Source: Gnetum montanum (lineage: Eukaryota; Streptophyta; Gnetopsida; Gnetales; Gnetaceae). Taken from it: 64,000 bases of DNA. Position 1 is the first letter of the stretch. Each line of letters starts with the position of its first letter. Below the pieces are notes generated by a model that was not told the DNA's origin, did no database searches, and saw only the letters and a list, made by a program, of their open reading frames with translations. Shown piece by piece: positions 23,120 through 35,744 of this stretch. The position numbers and the translations under genes were made by a program. The stretch covers positions 330,276-394,275 of the forward strand of contig MNCI01030961.1 of NCBI GenBank assembly GCA_015680685.1, written 5' to 3'.

Positions 23120-24010
23120 GTGATGAAGCATTCAATTTCTATGTTGACTGGGCCATGTCAACAAAGCCTCATTAATGTGGTCGCATTGACGTGACCCTGT
23201 CAATGCATCTTTTTAAGGGTTGAGGTGGCATTGTTGACGTAGATTCCATTTCATGCTATAAATATGTGTGCACCTATTGCATTTATTTCATCTCTTGTTC
23301 AAATTGTAGCTAATCTCTTATAGTTTGCCTTCATGAAAGTTATAATATTTCCCAAATGCCTGCAATAGGAGTTTGAAAAGTGTACGACTCTTTATTTGAG
23401 CACTAATGTACCTGAGCCATTGGCATGACTAGCAATAAGGACAAGCTTTTTGAACATTCCTTATAGCATTTGGATTAAACTACTTAAGCGTTAAAATTTT
23501 TTAATATTTTAATAATTTTAGAAACTTTTATTATGATTATCACTTTGCAATTACAGTGCTTTCTATAGTTTATGAGAACCATAAGCATGACCATCTCAAA
23601 CATATATCTGACACTTGGCAATCAAGTGATGCCTAACATTTGGTAGCCTAGTAGTGATTAGGACATGCTCAAGATGTGCATGGAGGATGGGATCAATTGT
23701 TTATGCTAGGGATAGTTAAGCACTAGAGTAGAGCAATTGTAACATTGTATGGCCTTTCATTTCCTACACTAGAAAAATTAGACTTTAAAGATAAGAAGAA
23801 AACACATAAAAATCATATGCCTTAGTCTCATTTAACCATCATGCAAGAATATGACAAATGAGGTTGAGAGGACAACAACCATTCTAAACTAAGGTTTTAC
23901 TAGCTAGAATTCTATGTACGTAAGTGCCTGTGGTCTTTAGAACTTGACTAGGTCATGCGTGAATGCTCATGATCCATATGGTTGGGCATAGGGGTACCTT
24001 GTCGCTCATC
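23120..24010 (+). mobile_element. Probable 5' LTR of Athila-like element 3, plus orientation
   Basis: The 3' border (GTCGCTCA at about 24,009) is fixed by the adjoining primer-binding site. A TATA (GCTATAAATATG) lies at about 23,254. The end region GTGAATGCTCATGAT..ATATGGTTGGGC matches the end of the 6.5-kb LTR (GTGAATGCTTGTGAT..ATATGGTTGAGC). The 5' border is not resolved; it should lie between 23,050 and 23,200. Confidence 0.45.
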
Positions 24011-24011
24011 A

Positions 24012-24030
24012 TTGGCACCAATGCCAGGGA
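24012..24030 (+). other. Primer-binding site of element 3
   Basis: TTGGCACCAATGCCAGGGA resembles the Athila-type site TTGGCGCCGTTGCCGGGGA. Three of the four differences are G-to-A, the pattern left by methyl-cytosine decay on the other strand. It marks the boundary between 5' LTR and internal region. Confidence 0.6.
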
Positions 24031-25840
24031 CTATTAGTCTTCAGTGCACTATCTAGCCTTAGCAAGCTCATTCCTCACCTCCTCAGAATGGACTTGTTAC
24101 ATCAAAATCTACTCACACTAAATGACTTAGGTAAGAGTAAGGAACACCAAGCTATTTGTTGTCTAACATGAATATGTCTTCTTCTCACAAGCAAGATAAA
24201 TCTAACCTACCAGTGCCCTAGGAATGTTAGGTGGTATATACTCATTCGAATAAGTATATGCCAAACTTCACCTTCATCCTACATCAAGATGCATAGATGT
24301 GATGGTGGAACATGGAGGGTAATATTATATTGGTCCCTGATTGATTGGGTCCCAAAATGCTACTCTAAACTCTCACCAGATTGAGCATTCAGGACCAAGT
24401 TGAGTAGTATATAATGGAGGATCAAAATTATCGGGACTATCATTCAAACGAGGCACAATGTAAGTGGGACCTACAATAGGCCAAACACCAGGAATGGACA
24501 AAGGGAAAACAATCCAATAATCCATTTTCCCTGCAGATCCAACATGATGATGAGGAACCTATTCCTCATAGTTCCCATTCTTCTACATCTCTGCCCCCAC
24601 TTCAAAACATCGAATTTATCATACAAAATAAAGGTTCAAGTGATTGGGAGTTCCAAGATGGTGAAGGATATAGTAGAGGAGATCATGACGAAGGTGAAGA
24701 TGGACATGATGGTTGAGGCTGTCTTCATTCCCCTCTTTTCACCTTAGCTTCATCAAGTTCTAAATATGACCACAACCATTGTAGGAGGGACAATGATGAT
24801 GATGATCGAGGGAGTCGACAAGGACGGTATTATTGAGAACGTGTGCAGTCACAGGAGGATCACTGACATGAAAGGAGAGGTAGTAGAGACTGTCATGGAC
24901 ACCATGGCTATTATCAAGACCATGACCCTAATGAACCAACTCTTGCCACTCAAAGCATGCTCAACATAGTAGAGGTAGTTCACATACCTACCAGGCATTT
25001 ACAAGATAGATAGATCAAGAGCCTTGATATGAACAACATTCCCAAGTTTGATGGGGGATATAACTATGATCTACAAACTCACCTGCAAGCCTTTCATGAT
25101 GCTTGCACCTTGCATAATATCAAAAATGAATGGAAAAACCTCAAGTTGTTCCCCTAAATACTCACCATGGAAGTAGAAAGTTGGTACTAATCTTTGGAAC
25201 CAGAATCAATTAGTTGATGGAGTATGATTCTAGAGCTCTTTAATGACAAATACCAAACCTACTCTAGAGTTTCTAATATGAGTTTATAGATTCAAGGGTG
25301 GAAACAAGGTAGCCATGAGCCCTTGGATGCAACCATGAGCATATATTACTCCCTATTGCACTAATGCCCTTGTCATGGTTACTCTCAGTGAGAATAGCTC
25401 CACCATGTTATAAATGGGCTCCACTTCGAAACAAGAAGGACCCTTGGAATTTATGCACAAGGGTAGTTATCCAAGTTATGGGCCCATCAACTTCAATGAT
25501 TAATTGAGCAGGTAGCCAAGAAAGAGGAAGAACTATGGAAACATGAAAGTGTGGAGAAATATAATCAAGACCCTTCCATCTAGAAGAGGGAGGTCTGATT
25601 ATGTGAAGATGAGGAGGAGTCATCTTTGGATGCAGTAGTGAACAAGAAGACTATACCCATACAAAAGTTCACTTCTAAAATTTTAGCCAAGATGGATAAG
25701 ATGTGGAATTCTTTAGATGAAAAATTTGAAAGTGTTCTAAAAATTGTAGAAGAATCCAATGAACAAAGTAATGATCGGAATTGATGAAGGAGAAAAGAGG
25801 TTGAACATGCCTACCACAAAGGTAAGGGCAAGGTTGCTAT
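24031..25840 (+). pseudogene. Degenerate gag of Athila-like element 3
   Basis: Plus frames give NIPKFDGGYNYDLQTHLQAF, the typical start of the plant gag core (target of the PF03732-like fold), followed by ESWY, LELFNDKYQTYS, INGLHFETRRTLGIYAQG and a charged tail KILAKMDKMWNSLDEKFES. Several stops interrupt it. The 5' third (24.5-24.95 kb) is D/R/H-rich. Gag would package element RNA in the cytoplasm; this one is broken. The homologous stretch at 1-540 supports one family for both. Confidence 0.55.
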
Positions 25841-26619
25841 AATAGAACAAGTTGAAGACTCGAACACTGAGGAATACGATGGATGTGACATATGATAGTA
25901 CAAACATCCTAAGGGATGTTGCCTCGTAGTTTCACATTTGCAAGAGTCTAGGGTGTATGCTCTAAATCATATCTTAGCAAAAGGGCAACACCTTGGGGAT
26001 TGCCTTATCGCTAAGGAAATTCTAAGTAGTTCCACCAGCATTAGGGATATTATCTAAGTGGAGCTTTGCAACAACTATATGAGCACTACCAACAATGGCA
26101 ACACCTGTAGTCATGCAGGATGCCACCCCCAAAGTAGCAGTACCCTTATCGATAGCTAAATCTTTATGGGCACTATGTTTAGCAACCAATCTCCCCATGG
26201 GACTCTTATAGTCATGCAAATTTTCAAAATCATTACTACCCTCTAGAATACTTTCGGGCCCCATCTCCATCACCCAAGAGGGAAAACCCACATCTACACT
26301 ATCCTCTGCCACCTCCTTCAACCATACCTATCCATCAGCCCTCAGCTCAACTACCTCTTTCTCTACCCATGTAGGAAGAAATACCTCCATAGCCGTAGTA
26401 GTGTAATGGCACGAGGGCCATTAATTTACAGCTGGCTTCTTAGCCAAGTAGGTTAGAACCAAAGCCATGGAAAAATTATTTCTTCTAGCTCAATAACCTA
26501 AACACACCCTCACACTCATCTACAGCTAGTTCCCCTGCATCTCCAACTACCTCTGATACTCAATCCTTCAAGCAACCTTCAAACCAAACATCTTCCAACA
26601 TGCAAACCATCATGCTAAC
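25841..26619 (+). pseudogene. Degenerate gag-to-protease linker of element 3
   Basis: Frames are heavily interrupted. A run such as GYKHPKGC-like and HLQESRVYALNHIL can be followed, but no clean zinc knuckle is left. A 99-codon minus frame at 26,321-26,022 is best seen as the shadow of this sequence. Confidence 0.35.
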
Positions 26620-27110
26620 ACATGTGATAGATTGGATCAAGGCAGGTTATCTCCCTAGGAAATTAACTATTCTAGGAAGCCCTCTCATATACCTTTAGGT
26701 GGCAGGCAACCAGCCATGCAAAGCTCTTTTAGATTCAGGGTCAAGTGTCAACCTGATTTTACATGATATGTACAAGACCTAGAACCTACCTCCATTGAAG
26801 AAGAGCAACATTTAGCTTGAGTTGGTAGACCAATCCATCATTTTCCCCTTGGGATTGGTAGAAGATATTATGACCACTGTTTGTGGGTGGTCTTGCCCTA
26901 CTGATTTCCTAGTGATCTGTGTTAATAACTGCAACAGGGACTTCCCAATTATAATGGGAAAGGCATGCCTTAGCATGGTGGATGTATGTTTGGGACTCCA
27001 AGATCTCTCACTTGAAATTTCCAAGGAAAATCATTTTTGGAAGATTGAGAAGAAGCATGTCCCATGCATCACATACAACAATTCTAGGTGCAACTATGTG
27101 CAACAACTCT
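26620..27110 (+). pseudogene. Retropepsin-like protease of element 3
   Basis: ALLDSGSSVNLILHDMYKT is the classic retrotransposon protease start, with the catalytic D-S-G triad at about 26,730. LVDQSIIFPLGLVEDI follows, the flap-and-strand pattern of Athila-type proteases, then a region ending PIIMGKACLSMVDVCLG, equivalent to the (I/L)LGRPFL box. Stops at KT-stop-N and NI-stop-L break it. It would have cut the gag-pol polyprotein. Confidence 0.7.
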
Positions 27111-27739
27111 AGTATGTTGAGTGGATGTCCATTTAAGCATGCAGTTGGTGTGCCACCGAGTTACAAATCCAACGATGCCTATACGCAGTAGCAACTAATC
27201 AAGAAGGCACCCAGTGGCTAACCACTAACTATGATAGTGGAACCCTATGCATGGAACCCTTTGAGGGCCTCGTATGTACCTATATAGGGAATATAGATGA
27301 ATTGGAATAGCTCCATCAACAACTTTCCACTACTAATGATGCTACCAATTAGCGAAAGTTGTAGATCCTTGAAAGCTTTAAATAGGAGCCCCTAGAACTA
27401 AAGCCCTTAACAGTCAAATTGCAATATGCAGTCTTGCAAAATGGTAAGCTAGTAATTATCAATGTCACTCTTACTCCTGAGCAAAAGGAGAAGTTGCTAA
27501 TGATGGTGAACAAGTGGTTGACTACCTTCACATGGTCATACCTTGAGTTAATGAGGATTGATCCTATGGTATGCTAACATCAGATCTATATCAACCCTTC
27601 CATAAAGCCATGATGATAGCCACAAAGATGATTGAATCCCAAACTTAAATAGATTGTTAAGGATGAAACTGAGCAAGTGTTGAAGGTGGTATTCATCTAC
27701 CCCATTGCAAATAGTGAGTGGGTCAACCCACTCATTATT
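27111..27739 (+). pseudogene. Protease-RT linker of element 3
   Basis: The frame is interrupted. EPLELKPLTVKLQYAVLQNGK and WSYLELMRIDPMV-like peptides match the usual segment before Athila RT (leading into a DxxGIxP-like box). No catalytic residue is located here. Confidence 0.45.
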
Positions 27740-28539
27740 ATACAAAGAAAGGATGGTAAATGGAAGGTCTATATTGATTTTCGATTACTAAATATGGTAA
27801 CCTTTAAGGATTATTTTCCACTTCCATTTGTGGAGTAGGTGTTGGATACCATTTCAGGGCATTATTACTACAGCTTCCTAGATGGTTATAGTTGCTATAA
27901 CCAGATCTAGATTACACCAGAGGACCTAGCCAAAATAATTTTTACGAGTCCTTGGGGGACTTTCGCATACAGGAAGATGCCCTTTGTCCTATGTAATGTG
28001 CCCGCAACCTTCCAATGTCTTTTCCTCAGCATTTTCCAACAACAAATCAGCAATGGTGTAGAGCTTTTCATGGATGACTTCTCCACCTATGGAGCAACAT
28101 TCGAGCAAGCTTTGGATCACCTTGAGTATGTTTTGAAGCGATGTGTAGAAACTAACTTATGGCTTAGCTGGTAGAAGAGCAATCTTATGGTCCAAGAAGG
28201 CATTATTTTGGATCATCGAATCATACAAGAAGGGATCAGGGTGGATCCATAGAAAATCAAGGTTATCTAAGGAATTACCAATTAGCCAAGAACTATAAGG
28301 GATATTTAGTCATTCCATGGAAACACTGGTTACTATCGGTGCTTCATCAAGAATTTTTCAAAGATCACCAAGTCGTTGGTGGATCTAACCAAGAAAGATG
28401 CCTCATTTTTCTAGACTGGGGAATGTGAATTTGCATTCCAAACATTGAACAAAAAATTTGTGGGGACTCCAATTCTATGAGCCCCTGATTGGTCTAGACC
28501 ATTTCACATCATGAAGGATGCATCTAACTATGCATTGGA
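27740..28539 (+). pseudogene. Reverse transcriptase of element 3, cut off by element 2
   Basis: RT blocks occur in order: KDGKWKVYIDFRLLN, FPLPF, LDGYSCYNQI, TSPWGTFAYRKMPFVLCNVPATFQ, then the catalytic box FMDDFSTYG at about 28,070 (both aspartates kept), RCVETNLWLSW, KSNLMVQEGIILDHRI and PDWSRPFHIMKDASNYALD. This is the Athila-type pattern. Several stops are present. The reading ends abruptly at 28,539 where the 3' LTR of element 2 starts, so RNase H and integrase lie beyond the far end of element 2, outside the window. Confidence 0.8.
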
Positions 28540-29056
28540 TGTAGCGACCAAAAATGTCCATGGTTGGAACACCAAGAGGTTGCCAGGCAAACAATTTAAC
28601 CTCATATCCATGCGAGGGCTATGCTAGAGAGAAATGGAAGTGGGGTGCTCTGAATGGTCTATTCGATCAAATAGGGACTTAATTAGTGTATCTTAACATT
28701 ACGTAAATGATTGTTTTAGAAGCGAGACATGCGAGATCAATCAGTGATCAATAAATGCAGAATGGGGAAAATAGTGCAAAACAAAAATTATAATAAGGAA
28801 ATAGCAAAAAAAATTAGGTGAGAAAGTGCACTACCCCAAGGTCATCAATTTGATTCTTTGCCTTATTTGAAAGGTGTACAATAGGTTATGTAACGCTAGA
28901 GATACATTGCTTACATTGAGCAGTATAGTCACAGTTCTTCTGCTTGCTACTCTATTTGCTAAGATGACAAAATGCTTGACTCACAAAGGGATATTTGGAG
29001 CCAACCAGAGAACTCAAAAGTAACTAGAATGCTCAGGAAAAAATGCCAACTATGCC
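28540..29056 (-). mobile_element. Element 2, 3' LTR, distal part
   Basis: It aligns throughout with 63,235-63,750 of the 5' LTR; shared words include AGAGAAATGGAAGTGG, GATCAATAAATG, CAGTATAGTCACAGTTCTTC and GATGTCAAAATGCTTGACTC-like text. It ends at CCAACTATGCC, where element 1 begins. The LTR resumes at 46,537 with ATGCCTTTTGAAAGCC; the intact 5' LTR at about 63,743 reads straight across this point. Confidence 0.85.
29052..29056. repeat. Left target-site duplication of element 1 (ATGCC)
   Basis: ATGCC at 29,052-29,056 is repeated at 46,537-46,541 on the other side of element 1. The uninterrupted LTR at 63.74 kb has a single ATGCC. Five bp is the size expected for Ty3/gypsy integrase. Confidence 0.85.
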
Positions 29057-30586
29057 TATAACGATGGAAAATTTTACTTGCTGGAAATACTGAGAGGATT
29101 TCCGTGTATACAGTTCCAACCCCGGATCCGTGCGAGGGTCGTGCTAGAGAAGATGAATCCGAGGTGCCCTGAATGGTCTTGTCGATCAAATAGGGAATTA
29201 CTTAATTAGTAAAATCTATGTAATAATTGGATGGAAAAATGATGATTTTTATGAGGATATATAATATCATTAATCTTGAAGGTAATTGAAAATGATATAA
29301 ATGATTTAAAGCTATTGCAAAATCCATATAGATAGGACACAGGAAACTGGATTTAGAGAGCATGCAATCCCAAGATCTGGGATTTAACTTATGAAAAAAA
29401 TATGTTGGATACAATGATTACAGGCAGACTTTAGTTTAGACAAAGCACGTGCCAACAACGAGCAAGCTATTTAATGATAAAACAAGAAAAGGTCGATCTA
29501 CCTTGTTCTAGCCAATCTAGCCGTAAGGAAGTCAGACCCGAAGAAAAATATCCATTAACTGGCTATTTCTGATCAAGGATTCTTGTCAATCACTTCTAAT
29601 GTTCTTACGATCACTGATCCTCTTTTGCTCTCTTGTCAATCTTTTCCAAGAGTTGTCAACAATTTCTGATGAAAGAGAATTGCTCAGAGAGAAAATTTTA
29701 CCTTGTTCAAAGAAATTTTTGCCAACCCTTTGATCTTTGTCAACTAGAATACTTATAAGGTTAGGGTCAAGAGAGAAACGTGGTTTAGATGACATGTGAC
29801 CTGAACCTACAAGATGTCGTTGACTTGGTGTGTTTGTGTTTGAAGCTTGTGGTGCCATGCTACATTACGCTCTAAAGTGTAATGCATCGTAAACCACTTT
29901 TGCTGGAGCTTTGGCAACAAACTATTCTTTGGTTACACTGCAATATGCCAGAGCGTGTATTACGACCTATGAACTGTTGATGCCTGAATTGTGCTATCTC
30001 TGTCATTGCTTGTATTATGCTGTGTCATGCTAGATTACGCTGCATAGCGTAATTCCACGTAAAATAGCGAACCTGCAAAAAATTGAAGTGTTTTCGCTGC
30101 ACTTCCTTTATTTCTATTTAGTCCTTCTAGGGTTTATTATGCTACACTATGTAATGTAGCGTAATAGGCCCTTAGCTGAAAAAGAAAACTTGCTGAAATG
30201 TGTGGCATGCTGTAGATCATTGCTTAAGCCTTGAGATTTTGCTAGACCATCGAGGTCTCGAATCTTGCCATCTTTGTTGTTGTAATAGATTGTCTTCTAG
30301 AATTACATTGCATTATGCTATGTTACGCTATGTTGGGAAATGCAATGTAATATGCCAAAAGTTAAGATTTTCGAAACATAGAAAACTTGCAAAGTTGAAG
30401 GCTTGCCGTCATGCATCTCTTATCTTGTTCTGTCCTATGGAGTTTATTAGGTTGTGCTGCGTAGCATGGCACAATAGACCCTTAGCTGGAAAGGGTAGTT
30501 GCTGAGACGTAACTTGTCGTAAATCCTTGCCTAGGTCACAAGATTTTGCTAAACCTTTGAGGCCTCAAAATTTTCATGGTGTTTCA
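29057..30586 (-). mobile_element. Element 1, 3' LTR (1,530 bp)
   Basis: On the minus strand it opens TGAAACACC and ends CCATCGTTATA; the terminal CA of the 5' LTR copy (CCATCGTTACA) has mutated to TA. A TATA-like CCTTATAAGT lies at 29,751-29,760. The region 29,855-30,490 is packed with palindromes built on TTACGCTA/TAGCGTAA. It carries about 100 bp (about 30,343-30,470) missing from the 5' LTR. Confidence 0.9.
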
Positions 30587-30606
30587 ATGGCCCCTCTTTG
30601 TTGACA
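30587..30606 (-). other. Polypurine tract of element 1
   Basis: On the minus strand AACAAAGAGGGGCCAT directly precedes the LTR opening TGAAACACC. Element 2 has the near-identical AACAAAGAGGGGCCAG at 47,946-47,965. Confidence 0.85.
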
Positions 30607-31799
30607 TTTAAAGGGCTTACCCAAAATATGGCAACAAAGAATATGAAACACCAGAGAGGTAAAGGCACCAACAATGTCCATCGACAATTGCTCAAATGTT
30701 GCTTTGTCAAACTTGGAAGTACGAAGGCCGGGGGAGGAGCATAGGAGGGATTTGAAAAAAGTGAGTGGAGGGAGGTTCGAGGAAGACTCAAGCATGTGAA
30801 CATAAAAATTTCACAAAAATTTCATTAGGAGTCCTTTCGTGAGTGTATTTACAAGAAGTTACGTCATCATATTGCATATGAAGGGCTTGCACAGACGAGT
30901 TGTGTTACTCCCGTATGGCCTGGATGAGTTGTTTTACATCCATTTTCCAAGCTTTGCCCTTTTTTTTGAGTGCAAATTACATTCCATGAGGCAAGTTATG
31001 TTATGCCAGTTCATGGATATGATGATGTGAAAGAATTGATTAAATGTTCACAGCTTGTACAAACAAAGAAAAGGGTAAAGGTGTTCATAAGGATAAGGGA
31101 AGGAGAAAGCGAAGTAAGGTATCTGATGGAGGGAGAGGTAGGGTTTGCACTCCCAAGTAGCCATGCTAGTCTGAGCAGCCACTTTAGAACACCGTGACAC
31201 CTCACCTTTAATGAATGCGTTCTCGATCAATGCTATTGTAACAAGTAACCTACAAAACATAACAAAGAAGAGAGAGCAAAAGAAATCGTACTAATCGCTA
31301 GGGGGGGAGGCTATTGAAATAAGCACCGTCCAAAGCAAAAAGGAGAACAGAGGCCACGAAAGAGGGACTATAGCAAGAAGCAAGGGTCCCTATGTTGATG
31401 TCGTGGTTCATGAAGCCACTATTGATAGCTAGATTTATCTTGCTCAATTGAGTAGGCAAAGAACTAGTTAGGTGATTGTGCTAGGCCAGAATTTGGTGGT
31501 GGCGACAGGTGGAGGCTACTGAAACTATGGATGACCATAGTTTCTTTGGAGCCCCAAGTGGTGAATTTGATCCCAAGAGTTGCAACTACAGATTTGTTGT
31601 CTTAGCAACATCTCCAAGGGATCAAAAGCATGCCTTTTGGCATATCCGAGGAATCAGTAGGATGCCAATGGGGTAGTGGTGTTGCATCTGTTCCAACACC
31701 TTACCTATTCCATCTGGTAGGGATGTAGTGCAAGAGTGATAACGCTCACTTGCTTCATGGATTGTCTGTTGACAGATTTCAATTTTGAGTCCTGGTTGG
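30607..31799 (-). other. 3' untranslated region of element 1
   Basis: The region between PPT and hairpin array has no gene. It is homologous to 47,966-49,330 of element 2 (for example an AAAGAATATRAAACACCA word just inside). Short frames on both strands here are not shared between the two elements. Confidence 0.6.
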
Positions 31800-32160
31800 C
31801 CATTGTTGCTGGTTTTAAGTCTCAGCAGACCATGTCCCTGTTTTAACGTCTAGGTAGACTGAAACCTGCTAGTTTTATGTCATAGCAGATGGTGGAAGGG
31901 ATAGTTTATGGTCCCAGTAGACCATGCTATGGCTATCAATTTTATATCATGACCCAAGGACAAGTCTATGCTAGTTTAGCATCTCAGCAGATGTATGCTT
32001 ACCTTGCCATTTTCACGTCATGGCAGACGGTCGAAAACTTTGCAAGTTTAGCATCTTGATGGACGCGTGCAAGAAATGTCAGTTTTACATCATAGCGGAT
32101 GTGTACAGCTTTGTCAATTTTACGTCATAGTGGACATTTGTTACCTTGTGTTTGAGTCGA
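31800..32160. repeat. Degenerate hairpin tandem array after integrase, element 1
   Basis: About ten units of 35-40 bp with the pattern (A/C)AGTTTTA-GTC-TAGCAGA-GG, for example GTTTTAAGTCTCAGCAGACC. GTCT/AGAC-type arms can pair within a unit. The equivalent array in element 2 is at 49,340-49,685. Variable tandem repeats between integrase and 3' LTR are known in the Tat lineage. Confidence 0.7.
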
Positions 32161-32168
32161 GTCAACGT

Positions 32169-33310
32169 TTAGATGTTGTATGGCTTTAGATATACATGAT
32201 TCACTGGATTCGGGTGTTCGTTGTCGTTGATGTCTGCTAGCCTGAATGCTCCGTTGCCATATGTGTTAATAACCAAGAAAGGGCCTTCCCAACTTGCAGA
32301 GAATTTTCCTATTGGTTCACGAATGGATTTGAGAACAAAGTCTCCTTTCTTGATTGGTCGTTGATGCAAGTTGTGATGATGCTTTTGTTTCTACTTGTCT
32401 TGATACCTTTCAATGGTGTCAAGCATCTGGATGCATTTCTCCTTCACTGAGTCTAAATACACAATCCTGGACTCGTTGTGTTGAGTCTCATTTATAACCA
32501 TGGAGAGGACCATCTTCAATGAGGGGATTTCTAGTTCCAAGGGCAACACTGCTTCAGATCCATAGACTAGGCTGTAGGGTGTCCTATTAGTAGCTGTTCT
32601 ACATGTTGTATGATAGGCCCATAACACATAGAGGATTTTTTCATGCCATCATGTTTTGTTTTTGCTAAGCATCTTCTTGAGTAGATTGATAATCACCTTG
32701 TTTGTTTCTTCTACTTGACCATTTGCTTGTGGGTAATAGGGTGAGGAAAAAGATTACTTGATACCAAGGTTATCCCAAAAAGATTTGGTTTCTGTACTAC
32801 TAAATTGTGGCCCATTGTTAGTTACAATAGTCATAGGAAGCCCAAATATGGTTACTATATTATCTAAGATAAAATGAAAAACCTGTTGAGATGTAATCTT
32901 TCGTAGGGAAATAGCCTCAACCCACTTTGTGAAGTACTTAGTGGCGGTCATGATGAAGCTATGTGCTACGAAAGACTTAGGTGTGATGGGGCCTATGATG
33001 TCTAGTCCCCATCATTGGAATGGACAAGTGATCTACGTGGTATGTAATTCTGTTGGTGAAACATGTATTAGATTTGCATAACATTGGCATGTATCACATG
33101 TCTTAACCTTGGTCAGGTAGTCTTGTTCCATGTATGGCCAATAATACCCTAAGCATTTGATTTTAGCGGCCATAGCTCATGGGGCTATATGTCCTCCACA
33201 TAATCCTTCATGGACTTCGCTAATTATTTGTTGCACTTGGTCATTGTTAACGCAAGTTAACAATAGTCCATCAAAAGAGCGTCTACAGAGAGTAATATCT
33301 TCAATGATGA
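32169..33310 (-). pseudogene. Integrase of element 1
   Basis: Minus-strand frames give the zinc-binding HEGLCGGH and, further on, CDTCQCYANLIHVSPTELH (HHCC domain). The core follows with WGLDIIGPI (first catalytic Asp kept), TKYFTKWVEAI and TNNGPQF, where the second catalytic Asp of DNGPQF is Asn, then YYPQANGQVEETNK (catalytic Glu kept). The C-terminal domain has KKGDFVLKSIREPIGKFSASW and ends NPVNHVYLKPYNI at 32,169. There is no chromodomain, as expected for Tat. Several stops separate the pieces. Integrase would join element DNA to the genome in the nucleus; this one has lost the DDE triad. Confidence 0.85.
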
Positions 33311-33519
33311 AATATTGCCTGGCACGCTTGCGGATTGCATCTTTTTATGCAGGTGTTAGCTCATGTGGTGATTCACCATGAAAAAGATAGGCTTTAATGT
33401 TATCTTACCATTCTGACGTTTCACTCGTGCTTAGAGAAGAAATTTGTGCTACTTGAATGACAGGCTCTATACATTCCATCATTAAAGCTAGCCAAGTGGC
33501 AAACAAATGTGGTGGCACG

Positions 33520-33900
33520 TTTAAGGCCAGTGTGGCTAGTGCATCGGCTATACTGTTTTCGTTACACAGCACGTGTCAGGCATCAGTTGTCATAAATTAT
33601 TTCAGGAGATCTTTAGCCATATCACAATAAGGCTGTAGATGCATAGCTTTACAGGCATAGACTCTTGTGATTTTATTGATAATGACCATCTTATCACCTC
33701 AGATTGCCAGGTGTTGAACATTGAGTTCCCTGGTTGTCAACAATCCCTTGAGGAGCCCCTCATACTCTGCCATATTGTTCATACAAGGGAAGGGTAGGCA
33801 GTAAGCCAATGGACACACATCCTCAATGGAGAGCGTAATAACAGTGGCATCACTGCCACCTCTGGTAGTCAAAGCTCTGTCGAAATATAACGTCACTTTG
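33520..33900 (-). pseudogene. Archaeal-type RNase H (second RNase H) of element 1
   Basis: TLYFDRALTTRGGSDATVI, PFPCMNNMAEYEGLLKGLL and, after a stop, GDKMVIINKI and NSIADALATLALN match the second RNase H that defines Tat-type elements (D...E...D...D layout, with NNxAEYEAL as its signature). The first Asp (YFD), the Glu (AEYE) and the last Asp (ADAL) are present. It would degrade RNA in RNA-DNA hybrids. Stops break the frame. Confidence 0.8.
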
Positions 33901-33929
33901 AGGCCTGTTGATACAGTGCTTAAACTACG

Positions 33930-35642
33930 TATCTATTTATCGGGAAACTCGGGCTCTATCACTGCTTCATTGTTAACTGGAGATGTTGCAAGTTGGTCCG
34001 CTATCACTTGGCCTTTTGTGAAAGATTGGCTAATGTAGTGTAAATCAAACTCCACTGTGGTGGCTTTCCAATGGGCTATCCTACTGCTTTCATACAAATT
34101 TTTTGTGATCGCCCGCAAAATGTTGTTTTTATAGACTATGTTGACTTAGCTATGAAAGAGATAGTACCTACATTTCTGGAGTGCAAACACCAATGCTAAA
34201 TAGCTATGCTCTACTTCATTGTATCATGTTTTGTATGCAAATAGAGCATGACTTAGGTAGTAGATAGGAATTTCTAATCCATTTTCCCTTCTTTGGTACA
34301 ACAACGAAGCTATGGACACTTCTGAGCTTGCCAGGTATATGTAGAAAGGCTGATCCCTTTGTGGCGGGAAAATTGTTGGCAAATGTAGCAGCTCTTTCTT
34401 TAGAATGTCAAACACACGTTGGTAGTTCTCGGTCCATTTGAAGTTAACCCCTTTCTTGAGAAAATGTTTCATAGGGTGTAACTTGTCTGTTAATCTCAAG
34501 ATGAACCGCCTGATAAAATGTAACCTACCTTGCAACCCATGTAGTTCTTTGAGGTTTGTAGCTAGTGCCATATTGATGATGGCTTTAACCTTGTCGAGGT
34601 CGACTCGGATGCCTGTCTTTGATACCAAAAACCCCAACATGTACCCTGTTTTAACTTCGAATACATACTTTTTTAGGTTGAACCATAGGTCATGTTTGAG
34701 ACATCGTTTAAGGACTAACTTTAGGTCTCCTGAGTGATCTTCCGACCTCATAGATTTGATAGCTATGTTGTCTACATAGTCGTTCAATCTCTGTAAGAGG
34801 TAATCACTAAAGATGTATGTCATAGCATGTTGATAGGTTGCTCCAGCATTTTTTAACCTGAAGGGCATCATGGTATAACAGATAGTTACCTAGGGGGTCA
34901 TGAAATTCATGTTCAGTTGGTGTTCTGGGTTGATACAGATTTGATTATAGCTTGAAAACCCATGCATGAAGGATAGTAATGCGTGTCTAGCAGTTGTATC
35001 AATAAGCTAGTCGATACTCGGTAGTGGAAAGTTGTCTTTAATTGTGTCCTTGTTTAGATCGTAGAAGTCTATACAGATGCATATTCCTCCCATTTTCTTA
35101 GAGACAACTACAATGTTTGACACCCAATCCGAATAATCGATTGCACGAATATAACTAGCCTGATATAGCTTAGTGATTTCCTCACGCACTGCTAACACGA
35201 TTTCGGGCTTAATCTTCTGTGCTTTCTACTTAACAGCTTTGATATGCGAGTCTAAAACTATGTTGTGTTGTATTAGCCTTGGATCTAAACCTAGCATATC
35301 TTCATACGACTATGCGAACACTATAATGTTATCTTGGAGCACTCAAGATATATCATTCTGTGTTTGTTGGTCAAGGAGAGAACTAATTTTCAGGGTTTTG
35401 CTTCCTCCTTTGTGCATAACCACAGGGACCTCAGAGAGGGAATCCTTGGTCACATCATGAACTTCCAGGTCTAGGATTCGGGCCAAGTGTTCTAGCCAAT
35501 TTAGGGATACTTCCGATGTTGCTATGGTTGTATCACAAAGGGAAGCATCAATTCCTATTAGTGCGTGATTGAGCTTTCTAACAATTTTCCCGTATGGGCT
35601 TGTTATGGCTAGGGGTTCAAGTAAAGCTGCGTCCATTTGCAA
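33930..35642 (-). pseudogene. Reverse transcriptase and first RNase H of element 1
   Basis: The frame opens at 35,642 (MQMDAALLEPLAITSPYG), with FAxSYEDMLGLDP just before RT. RT blocks: REEITKLYQASYIRAIDYSDW, ICIDFYDLNKDTIKDNFPLPSID, TMMPFRLKNAGATYQHAM, NDYVDNIAIKS at about 34,750, GYMLGFLVSKTGIRVD. The catalytic YVDD box reads YVDN, so the second Asp is lost. RNase H follows: FYIYLASSEVSIASLLYQRR and YYLSHAL. A 215-codon open stretch (34,871-34,224) is the longest intact part of pol in the window. Unlike most plant pol genes it is not contiguous with protease; 4.5 kb of antisense gene lie between. Confidence 0.85.
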
Positions 35643-35744
35643 ATTGACCTAAAAAACTGCCAAAAATGGAGGTTGTTACATTGCCTTTTGTCGACCTATT
35701 GAAATGATAAAAGGTTTTCTTGCTTTAGTGGTACATGTTAAAGA

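Noticed and set aside
26022-26321. 99-codon minus-strand frame
   Set aside because: It is antisense to the gag-protease linker of element 3 and shows no domain or conserved start.
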